DNA from: SZUA-230 sp964581095
Lineage (GTDB): Bacteria > Bacteroidota > Bacteroidia > Cytophagales > Cyclobacteriaceae
NCBI GenBank assembly: GCA_964581095.1
Contig: CAZONK010000142.1
Location: 1 to 8,952, forward strand
Length of the DNA stretch: 8,952 bases
Direction: 5' to 3'
Position numbers and translations under genes: made by a program. Position 1 is the first letter of the stretch. Each line of letters opens with the position of its first letter. Positions 1 through 7,600 of the stretch are shown piece by piece. The notes beneath the pieces are model-generated. The model saw nothing but the letters and a program-made list of their open reading frames with translations. It searched no databases and was not told where the DNA came from.

Positions 1-45
1 GTTTTCTTTGTGCTGACTTTGTGCTTTTGTGTCTTAGTGGCTAAA
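1..45. repeat. Degenerate CTTTGTG-type dispersed repeat (putative)
   Basis: Three near-copies of one unit lie close together: CTTTGTGC at 6-13, CTTTGTGC at 17-24 and CTTTTGTGTC at 24-33. They are followed by TTAGTGGCTAAAAA. Read on the minus strand this is a CACTAAGACACAAAAGCACAAAG-like string, cut here to its key units: CACTAAG, ACACAAA, GCACAAAG. From memory, very similar strings recur between genes in many Bacteroidota genomes and sometimes become the tail or N-terminus of small ORFs. No start codon and no convincing gene accompany it here. The element reaches the window edge, so its full length is unknown. The repeat units are seen directly; the dispersed nature is recalled and was not tested. 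Confidence 0.4.
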
Positions 46-209
46 AACGCACTTTAAATACTTTGTTTTAGTCAAAATAGGGCTGAGTAGTTACAATAAA
101 TCACTTCAAGCTATTTGCATCCTATTTTCAGAAGTTTTTACTATTAATTGCAATCACAAAGAAAAAACTCCATTCATATAAAATAAAAGGCAAATCGATT
201 GTAAAAATT

Positions 210-217
210 TAACTTTG
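210..217 (+). promoter_or_regulatory. Putative Bacteroidota -7 promoter element of the DUF5916 gene
   Basis: TAACTTTG matches the Bacteroidota sigma consensus TAnnTTTG exactly. It lies 31 bp before the ATG at 249, which would leave a short leader. A clean TTG at the usual -33 distance is not present; the nearest TTG (199-201) is too close. The element is therefore only half supported. An AGGG at 237-240, 8 bp before the ATG, could serve as a weak ribosome binding site. The remainder of 46-248 is AT-rich and shows no ORF or hairpin that I can support. Confidence 0.45.
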
Positions 218-248
218 CATCCGGAATAATAGAAGTAGGGCAATTGAG

Positions 249-2405
249 ATGATTCGGTTGAATATCAAAATAACTATATTTTTAATAGCGTTTTTAGCAT
301 TAGCAGGTTCTGCCAATAGTCAGGATGGACTCTTACCCAGTAAAACTGATACAAAACCAACTATTGACGGTATCCTTGACGAACCTATGTGGCAAGACGC
401 TCCAATGGTTTCAGGATTTAAAACTTTCATGCCTGATTATGAAAAAGACATGGGACATAAAACGGAAGTTTATATGACCTACGATGAAGACAATCTTTAT
501 TTCGCTTTTAAAGCATTTGATGATCCTGTTAAAATAAAAACTTCCATTGCTGCCAGGGACAAGATTCGGGACGATGATTGGATTTGTATAAATCTCGACT
601 CTTTCGATGATCATCAAGCATTGTATGGATTTTATGTAAATCCATCTGGAATCCAGATGGATAGTAAATTCTCAGCAGGGCGGGATGATTATGGAATTGA
701 TATGATTTGGTACAGTGCAGGTCAGATAAATAATGAGGGATATTTTATTGAAGTTCAAATACCATTTAAAAGTATCCGGTACCGGAATGGAGATGTAGTA
801 AATATGGGCGTTATATTCGAAAGAAAAATAAGCAGGCTATCAATGCAGGGGACCTATCCGGCACTTGATCCACAAATGGGTACAAACTTTCTTATGCAAA
901 CCAAAAGAATGTCGTATAAAGACATCCGGAAATTCACCCTCCTTGAAATATTACCCGCCGTCACCTATGCTAACAGGAGCACTCACCAGGAAGGTTCACT
1001 TCAGAATGATATTGACCGTTTTGAATTGGGGCTCACAGCAAAATATGGTATCACCTCCGACCTGATCCTGGATGCAACGATAAATCCAGACTTCAGCCAG
1101 GTAGAATCAGATGCAGGCCAGATTGACATAAACCAGCGATTCGCTATATTCTATCCAGAAAGAAGGCCCTTTTTTCTGGAAGGAAATGAGGTATTCAATT
1201 TTGCACAAACCGGCCGTCGTGATGCTATACGATCGGTGGTAAACACAAGGACGATTGTAAATCCATTTGTTGCCGGGAAATTGAGCGGAAAAATAGGCCC
1301 TCGGAATACCATTGCTTCTATAGTTGCTTTGGATGAAATCATTGATGCCCCGGAGGGCAGTGAAAAAATGGCCAAAGTAGGTGTATTTCGTTATAGGCGT
1401 GCTTTTAAAGGAGATACTTATATTGGCGGAGCATACACTTCCAGGGAACTCGATGGTTATTTCAATCGAGTTATGGGGTTTGATGGTCAAATCAGACTTA
1501 CAAAAGCCAGTACCATCGATGCGCATTACCTGCATTCATTTGACAAAGATAGCATCACAGCCCCGGTACAGGATGACCACTCTTTCAAGGTAGGGTATTC
1601 CCGTAGAACGCGAAATATGAGCTATGGCTTATCATTTGCGGATATTGGTGATTTCAAATCAGACATTGGTTTTGTTACACGAACGGAAACAAGAAGATAT
1701 AACGGGTACATAAGCCCGAAATACTATTTTGATGGCAACTTTCTTAACCGGATTGAACCAATCTTGTCAGTAACTTACCTCCTGGATAAACCTAGCGGTT
1801 TGTATGAATATAGCAACTGGTTCAATCTAAGTTTTTCAATGATTAGAAATTCCAGAATATCGGTCAGCTATAACCTGAAAAATGAAGTATTCCTCAATGA
1901 ACTTTTCAGCAGAAACAGCTTTCGATCGTCCATTAGCAGTCAGATTACAAAACGTATATTTTTTAATGTTTCCTACAGCCATGGTGATAAAATATACTAT
2001 TCGGATACTCCCTTTCAGGGGGAAGGAACTGATGTTTCAACCAATTTAAACCTCCAGGTATCCGATAATTTTAACTCCGAATGGAGATATACCTTTACCA
2101 ACTTTTCCAACAAATCTACCGAAGTAAAAGAGTTCGATTATTCCATCATTCGAAGTAAAAATACTTACCAGGTAAACATGTATTTATTCTTCAGGGTGAT
2201 ACTTCAATACAATGCATTCCGGGACCAGCTTGATACTGACTTTCTTGCCTCATTCACCTACATCCCCGGTACGGTAGTACATTTAGGATATGGATCTGTT
2301 TACAACAACACAAAATGGGAAAACCAGGAGTACGTTCCGGGCGACCATCTTATCGAAACACGTAGGGGATTTTTCTTCAAAGCTTCCTATTTATTCCGAA
2401 AGTAA
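249..2405 (+). CDS. DUF5916 outer-membrane protein with N-terminal CBM9-like domain
   Basis: This 718-residue protein starts with a signal peptide (about residues 1-24: charged MIRLNIK, hydrophobic core IFLIAFLALAG, then SANS before Q25). Residues ~36-200 resemble the CBM9-like/DOMON beta-sandwich, opening with PTIDGILDEPMW and including LYFAFKAFD. Residues 279-316 carry the DUF5916 hallmark: PDFSQVESDAGQ, then FYPERRPFFLEG and EVFNF. The rest (~320-718) has alternating hydrophobic and polar residues and many aromatics, as in an outer-membrane beta barrel, and ends in an aromatic-rich strand (GFFFKASYLF). The family is common in Bacteroidota, often near TonB-dependent or peptidase genes, but its function is not established. 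The CBM9-like part suggests ligand or glycan contact at the surface or in the periplasm, which is inference. The gene is monocistronic here, has its own putative promoter, and ends 3 bp from the stop of the convergent SDR gene. Length and motifs look intact. Family assignment is strong; function is unknown. Confidence 0.9.
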   Translation: MIRLNIKITIFLIAFLALAGSANSQDGLLPSKTDTKPTIDGILDEPMWQDAPMVSGFKTFMPDYEKDMGHKTEVYMTYDEDNLYFAFKAFDDPVKIKTSIAARDKIRDDDWICINLDSFDDHQALYGFYVNPSGIQMDSKFSAGRDDYGIDMIWYSAGQINNEGYFIEVQIPFKSIRYRNGDVVNMGVIFERKISRLSMQGTYPALDPQMGTNFLMQTKRMSYKDIRKFTLLEILPAVTYANRSTHQEGSLQNDIDRFELGLTAKYGITSDLILDATINPDFSQVESDAGQIDINQRFAIFYPERRPFFLEGNEVFNFAQTGRRDAIRSVVNTRTIVNPFVAGKLSGKIGPRNTIASIVALDEIIDAPEGSEKMAKVGVFRYRRAFKGDTYIGGAYTSRELDGYFNRVMGFDGQIRLTKASTIDAHYLHSFDKDSITAPVQDDHSFKVGYSRRTRNMSYGLSFADIGDFKSDIGFVTRTETRRYNGYISPKYYFDGNFLNRIEPILSVTYLLDKPSGLYEYSNWFNLSFSMIRNSRISVSYNLKNEVFLNELFSRNSFRSSISSQITKRIFFNVSYSHGDKIYYSDTPFQGEGTDVSTNLNLQVSDNFNSEWRYTFTNFSNKSTEVKEFDYSIIRSKNTYQVNMYLFFRVILQYNAFRDQLDTDFLASFTYIPGTVVHLGYGSVYNNTKWENQEYVPGDHLIETRRGFFFKASYLFRK

Positions 2406-2408
2406 TCT

Positions 2409-3116
2409 CTACAAGTCCCCTGGTTGAGGCCTTAGTATAATTTCTTCAACCACAGTCCTATCTGAAAGATCATATGCATTAAACACCATTTTGGCTACGT
2501 CTTCAGGTTTCATAAACCGCTCTTCGGGCAGATCTGTACCTTCCCAGCTTGCTGTGAGTGTCGCTCCAGGCATAATCGCTGTAACCCTGATACCCTCTTC
2601 TTTCAGCTCTTCACGGACAACTTTTGTCATTCCCAACATCCCAAATTTTGCAATACAATAGCTTCCTCCATTTGTGTATGGAACAAAACTTGCGGTTGAG
2701 CACATATTGAAAATGTGGCTGCCACTGTGTTTTGTTATTTTGGGTAAAAGTCCCCTGGTGACATGGTAGGCACTGTACAGGTTTGTCTCAATCATTTTTT
2801 CCAGCACTCCTTCATCCTCACTTATAACCTGACCAGGAATGAAAGCACCGGCATTATTCACCAATACATCAATAGCTCTTTCAAGGCTTAAAACCCGATT
2901 CACAAAGTCCTTCGTCTGGATTTTTATTGATAAATCTGCCTGAAAACCCATCAATGAAGTCTGCTTGTATTTTGATTCTATTTCAAGCTTTAAACGCTGC
3001 AATTCCTGTTCATTTCTTGAGCAGGTAACAATATCGAATTCACTTTCAGCAAAAATTTCGATTATTGCCCTTCCAATCCCTTTTGTACCCCCGGTAACCA
3101 CTATTAATTTATTCAT
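2409..3116 (-). CDS. SDR-family NAD(P)-dependent oxidoreductase
   Basis: This is a classical short-chain dehydrogenase/reductase of 235 residues, close to the usual ~250. The Rossmann nucleotide motif TGGTKGIG is at residues 8-15 and NNAG at 87-90. The catalytic set is complete: N112 (ETNLYS), S140 (MCSTAS), Y153 and K157 (SYCIAKFG). PG at 183-184 follows the active site. R34 after the second strand (TCSRNEQEL) hints at NADP(H) preference. I chose the ATG at 3114-3116 because the fold begins MNKLIVVTGG. The frame runs upstream to a TTG at 3147-3149, but those 11 extra residues are polar and unlike an SDR N-terminus. No signal peptide is seen, so the enzyme is cytoplasmic. The substrate cannot be told from sequence; reduction of a keto or keto-acyl compound is typical. 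The C-terminus (EEIILRPQPGDL) resembles that of sepiapterin-reductase/YdfG-like SDRs, a weak hint. It is divergent from mlaE with 75 bp between start codons and convergent with the DUF5916 gene. Confidence 0.92.
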   Translation of the reverse strand: MNKLIVVTGGTKGIGRAIIEIFAESEFDIVTCSRNEQELQRLKLEIESKYKQTSLMGFQADLSIKIQTKDFVNRVLSLERAIDVLVNNAGAFIPGQVISEDEGVLEKMIETNLYSAYHVTRGLLPKITKHSGSHIFNMCSTASFVPYTNGGSYCIAKFGMLGMTKVVREELKEEGIRVTAIMPGATLTASWEGTDLPEERFMKPEDVAKMVFNAYDLSDRTVVEEIILRPQPGDL

Positions 3117-3144
3117 ATTATCATTATTTTTTTGGCTATCTTCA

Positions 3145-3152
3145 CACAATTA
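3145..3152 (-). promoter_or_regulatory. Possible -7 element for the SDR gene
   Basis: On the minus strand TAATTGTG matches TAnnTTTG with one mismatch and lies 28 bp before the chosen ATG at 3116. A TTG lies upstream, about 14 bp before it, which is closer than the usual -33 spacing. It sits in the 75-bp region shared with the divergent mlaE gene, where both promoters must lie if the two genes are independently transcribed. No convincing TAnnTTTG was found for the plus-strand mlaE direction. This is a weak call. Confidence 0.2.
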
Positions 3153-3191
3153 CGAAATTGGAATAACAATTAAACATTACAATAGTTCTAA

Positions 3192-3923
3192 ATGAAAAGT
3201 TTAGGCAAATATTTTATTTTTCTTGGTGCTATTCTTACCAACAGGGAGCAATTTAAAACTTACATGAAGCTGATTATGGATGAATGTGTCCAGATTGGTT
3301 TGAACTCAATTGTATTGGTAAGTATCGTTTCTGCATTTATTGGGGGTGTAACTACTATTCAAACAGCCTACAACCTGGTAAGCCCGTTAATTCCCAGGTA
3401 TGTAATTGCTCAGGTTGTAAGGGATATGACAATACTGGAACTTGCACCCTCCATCACAGCGATTGTATTTGCAGGGAAGGTGGGTTCAAATATTGCAGGT
3501 GAATTGGGTACAATGCGTATTACAGAACAAATTGATGCAATTGAAGTTATGGGTATCAATTCTGCTTCATACCTGGTACTTCCTAAAATTGTTGCTACGA
3601 TAATTATGTATCCGCTATTGGTGATCCTTGCAGGGTTCCTTGCTCTTTATGGTGGATATTGGGCCGGAATACTTTCAGGCGTTATTTCTGCTTCGGATTA
3701 CATTTATGGTATTCAATACGGACTAATCGAATTCACTATAACATTTGCTATGATCAAATCTTTTGTGTTTGCGTTCCTTATTTCTTCCATTTCGGCCTAC
3801 AAAGGATTTTATACACGGGGAGGTGCACTTGAAGTAGGGAAAGCCTCTACAAGCGCAGTTACAAACAGTGTGATTGCTATTTTAGCCGCAGACTATTTAC
3901 TCGCACAATTGTTCCTGAATTAG
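3192..3923 (+). CDS. mlaE: MlaE-family ABC transporter permease
   Basis: This 243-residue integral inner-membrane protein is the permease half of a lipid-transporting MCE-type ABC transporter, which moves phospholipids between the inner and outer membranes. The family signature is clear at residues 104-122 (ELGTMRITEQIDAIEVMGI). The family's C-terminal pattern follows with KSFVFAFLISSISAYKGF (189-206), GGALEVGKAST and AVTNSVIAILAADYLL. Hydrophobic segments lie at about 37-58, 84-98, 129-156, 180-200 and 222-242, and an amphipathic N-terminal helix (1-30) is typical of MlaE. The length is normal for the family. The ATG at 3192 follows a short AT-rich leader without an obvious Shine-Dalgarno sequence. 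The ATPase gene begins 5 bp after its stop, so the two are certainly one operon. No MCE, STAS or MlaC-like gene lies beside it, so the substrate-binding partner must be elsewhere. The lipid substrate and direction of transport are inferred from the family. Confidence 0.92.
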   Translation: MKSLGKYFIFLGAILTNREQFKTYMKLIMDECVQIGLNSIVLVSIVSAFIGGVTTIQTAYNLVSPLIPRYVIAQVVRDMTILELAPSITAIVFAGKVGSNIAGELGTMRITEQIDAIEVMGINSASYLVLPKIVATIIMYPLLVILAGFLALYGGYWAGILSGVISASDYIYGIQYGLIEFTITFAMIKSFVFAFLISSISAYKGFYTRGGALEVGKASTSAVTNSVIAILAADYLLAQLFLN

Positions 3924-3928
3924 CAATC

Positions 3929-4684
3929 ATGATAAAGATTGAAAATATTTGTAAATCATTTGAGGGAAAGCCTATTCTCGAAAATATTAGCGGGGAGTTC
4001 ATGAAAGGGAAGACTAATATGATAATTGGTGCTTCCGGAACAGGGAAAAGTGTTCTATTGAAATGCATCGTGGGCTTGTTTGAACCTGATGAAGGAACAG
4101 TTTTATATGATAATCGGGATTTTACCCATGCCATTCGTGCAAATAGAATTGAGATACGACGCGAAATCGGAATGCTTTTCCAGGGAGGTGCATTATTTGA
4201 CTCAATGACTGTTGAACAAAATGTAAAATTTCCACTTGATAGATTAACAGATCTTCCTGAAGACGAAAAACTTGACCGGGTAAATCATTCACTTGAAAGG
4301 GTCGACCTGTCAAATTCCAATAAAAAAATGCCTTCTGAACTGAGTGGTGGAATGAAAAAACGAGTGGGTATTGCACGCGCGATTGTCAACGATTCCAACT
4401 ACCTGTTCTGTGATGAACCCAATTCCGGCCTTGATCCTGTAACGTCAATCCGCATTGATAATTTAATAAAAGATATAACGAATGAACTAAACATTACAAC
4501 AGTAGTGGTATCCCATGACATGAACTCCGTTCTTGAAATAGGTGAAAATGTAATGTTTTTATATGAAGGCAGGAAAATATGGGAAGGGAGCAAGGATAAT
4601 ATCATGGAAGCCACAGAAGAAGCCCTGAACGATTTCATATTTGCCAATAAAATGATGCAGATTGTGAAACAGCAGTCAAAATAG
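3929..4684 (+). CDS. mlaF: MlaF-family ABC transporter ATP-binding protein
   Basis: This 251-residue cytoplasmic ATPase powers the MlaE permease encoded just upstream (5-bp gap). All ABC motifs are present: Walker A GASGTGKS (34-41), Q-loop Q85 in MLFQGGALFDSMTV, signature LSGGM (138-142), Walker B YLFCDEP (158-164) with catalytic E163, D-loop SGLDP (166-170) and H-loop H196 in VVVSHDM. The sequence FQGGALFDSMTVEQNVKFPL is characteristic of the MlaF branch and separates it from amino-acid or lipoprotein exporters. The C-terminus, after EGRKIWEGS, carries the short family tail that in known Mla complexes contacts the partner subunit. No key residue is missing. DEPNSGLDP replaces the more common DEPTAGLDP, which I recall as usual in Bacteroidota homologues. 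The gene ends 14 bp from the stop of the convergent large outer-membrane protein gene, with no strong hairpin between them. Confidence 0.93.
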   Translation: MIKIENICKSFEGKPILENISGEFMKGKTNMIIGASGTGKSVLLKCIVGLFEPDEGTVLYDNRDFTHAIRANRIEIRREIGMLFQGGALFDSMTVEQNVKFPLDRLTDLPEDEKLDRVNHSLERVDLSNSNKKMPSELSGGMKKRVGIARAIVNDSNYLFCDEPNSGLDPVTSIRIDNLIKDITNELNITTVVVSHDMNSVLEIGENVMFLYEGRKIWEGSKDNIMEATEEALNDFIFANKMMQIVKQQSK

Positions 4685-4698
4685 GCAAAAAGAACTTT

Positions 4699-7600
4699 TC
4701 AGAATAACGCGCTTACTGAAATACTGCCTGAATGAATCACTGGTGTCTGATCTCCTTTGCGGCCATTGTAGAATACAGACATTTGCAATCCATTTATGAG
4801 GGTTTGTTGCCAGTTGATCCTCCAGTTCACATTGGATCCCGGGTACAATCCAGCCAATACCGCATAACCTGCAGGGCTGTTTGCAGTACCAACAAAATCA
4901 ACATTTGAAAACGTAAGTGATCCCTGAAGGTTGGTTTTAGAGACTTTACTCACCTTTACCTCAGCGGTTATTTCATTGATCTTTGCCCTTTCGCTACCCA
5001 ATTCAACAATCGTAATATTTTCCCTGTTTCTGATTCCATATCCTAAATTTAGCCTGAAATTTGGTTTGGGTTGCCAGGTGAATGAAGGCCTGATCATTTT
5101 TGCATCAATGATAAAATTCCGGTTATCCAGGAAATCAGATTCAGAGGATTCAGTACCATATCTTGAACTGATTTTCAAACTATAGGGGCGGCCGATATTC
5201 ACTCTTCCTATGAAATCAAATTCCCTGATCATCCGATCTTCAAATCCACCGGTAAGCAAATTAAGATTTCTTGTTTGACGATAGCCTGAATTGATTCCAT
5301 ATTTTGAATTGCCACGGTTAAAAAACATGGTAGTTCTGAAATTTTCGCGCATGCTTAATATTTCACTTCGATCAATAGACTTAACAAAAGCAAACAACCT
5401 GGAACTAATAGACTCGTCTGTTATCCGGCTTACTGCTGTCCATACAGTGGTATTCGAAAACCTGGAGATCAGTGATTTCATTCCTCCGGATTTTAACCAG
5501 GACCTTGGGAAACGTAAATTAAATCTATAATTGAAAGTATTCTCAAATGCATCAATATACTCAGAAGTTGGGATAAAGAATTTAGCGAAATTTCGTTCAT
5601 CAATATTAACCGCAAGAAAGAACTCATTTAAATCTTTTACACCATCTCCATTCCCGTCAATCCATGTATAATTTCCCTGCCCTGTTGGTACTTCAATAAA
5701 TACATATTCTTTTTTGAGTTCCCTGCTATTCGATATCGACCAGGTCAAATCATTCCGTATGATCTGACCAAAGAAAGAACCAAACCAATCAATCCTACCT
5801 GTCAAACTATTGCCACTTCCGAAATCAATATTTTCATTCTTATTCTGAAGTTCACGGAAAGTTAAGGTAGTAGAAATATTTTGAGATGTACTAAACTGAT
5901 TTGAATACACCATACTTAATGTTTGTGAAGAATTACTCTCAACCATCTCTCCTTCTAAAGGTGATTTAGTATCCCTGATCCTGTAATTGATATCAAAATA
6001 TGATTTCTCCAGGTTTTCCTTTCTTAGATAAAATACATGTTCATCAAAATAATTAGCACTAAAAGTAATTGAATCCGACATAGACACAGTATTTTCTTCA
6101 ATACCAAATTTATAGCCCGGACGCCACCCTGATATATCATACGATAAATCAGTATGAATTTTTCTCCATGATGCATCTGATGTATCCTGATCATTGTTAG
6201 AAAAGAATGCTGTAGAGATAAACCTGGCTCCACCCAACTCTTTATTTAATTGTACATTGTGCTGTAACCCATCAACATAACCCGGCTTTTGCCTTTTTGA
6301 AAGACCATATGAAAAGAGGTTGAGCACATCCTTTTCGAAAGCAATCCCTGTATTAATTAAAATGTCGGCAACTGCAGTATCGATTTCAACGTCTTGCACG
6401 CTCCAATCCCTGTCAAATTCAACCCTGCGAAACCTGTCAATGGGACTAAAATATTTATCAAGATACTCAAGGCCGGTAAACGCTTTTAACTTGTATCCCG
6501 CATTACCAATCTGTCTGTCTTTTGTTTTAAAAGTAAAATTTAAGGCCTTGCCGTTGTTGTTGAAATTATCAATATCAGAAAACAGGTTTATATCCGTTGA
6601 CGAAAATGAAAGTTGAGTAGAAATTGATTCATGATCACTAATTGAATAGTTGCCCCCAATTTCAACCATTTGTTTTTTTGAAGGAGCAGGTATAATGGTA
6701 TAAGGAACATATTTTCCCTGAGGTATCCCATTTACCGGGGGAACCCACTCATAAACTCGTCCGTTAGCTGTTGACACAATCTGTCTGTAATCACCATTCC
6801 CTTGCCCTACATTCGAAAAACGAACCTCCCATACTGCACTATCAGGATTGTTGGAATGCTTGAAAATTTCAAACCCATTTAGAAGTATTTTTTTATATAA
6901 TATTCTCTCCTGACTGAAGCCTACACTATCAGCCCCTGATTTTACTGCCTTCTCCAGATCATCACCTACATTGCTTAGAATTTCCTTGTCCTCATTTGTC
7001 AGGTCAAAATTTGCATTGTTTTTATTGTCTTTCTCGCTGTATGCATCTACTGACAAACTGAATCTACCTATTTTCTGCTGATGCCCAGCTGATAGTATAA
7101 AACGGGAGTACCTGTTGTCTGCAAACTCATAGTCAACCCGAATACGAGAAAATTTGGTAATTGAAATATTTGAAGTAAACGTTATCTCACCAAGGTTGTA
7201 GTCAATTATGTAGTCATTATCAAACCCTCGCCGAAGCAAATTTCCATCGAGATACACTTTCTCCGAATTGGCAAGTACAACAACAAAATCCTGCTCTTCA
7301 GGACCCTGAATCCGGTATGGGCCCGTAATCCCTTCCAGTGCTTCAATTGATACTGTTGCGAATTTTCCTTTAGCAACAGCTGCACCAATAGATGTAGAAG
7401 ATTCCAGTTTGCTCACTAAAAAATTTGCTCCCTGAACATTCTTATTGAACTTCAAAAATCGAGTATCCCTGTTTGTAAATGCAACATCACCTCCGGTTAT
7501 ACTGAAATCATCGTTGTACAATTTCAAAAATACACGGTCAATTTCCTGCAGTTGAAGCGTATTACCTTCAGGTTGAAAGGGTATATTCTGATCGTTGATT

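Noticed and set aside
193..200. AATCGATT palindrome just upstream of the putative -7 element
   Set aside because: An 8-bp palindrome in AT-rich DNA is expected by chance, and no second copy or regulator gene supports an operator.
1107..1535. 142-residue open frame on the minus strand within the DUF5916 gene
   Set aside because: It lies wholly antisense to a well-supported coding region, has no recognisable domain and a composition typical of a shadow frame.
2421..2452. Hairpin TGGTTGAGG / CTTCAACCA (one G-T pair, 14-base loop) 15 bp after the DUF5916 stop
   Set aside because: There is no T-tract after it and it lies in the SDR coding region encoding conserved C-terminal residues; the symmetry is likely chance, so it was not called a terminator.
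3117..3149. TTG-started 11-residue N-terminal extension of the SDR protein
   Set aside because: The residues are polar and precede the normal SDR start MNKLIVVTGG; the ATG at 3116 is the family-consistent start.
4688..4699. AAAAGAACTTTT symmetry between mlaF and the large OMP gene as a terminator
   Set aside because: The stem is 5 bp of mostly A-T with a 2-base loop, too weak and too tight to act as an intrinsic terminator.
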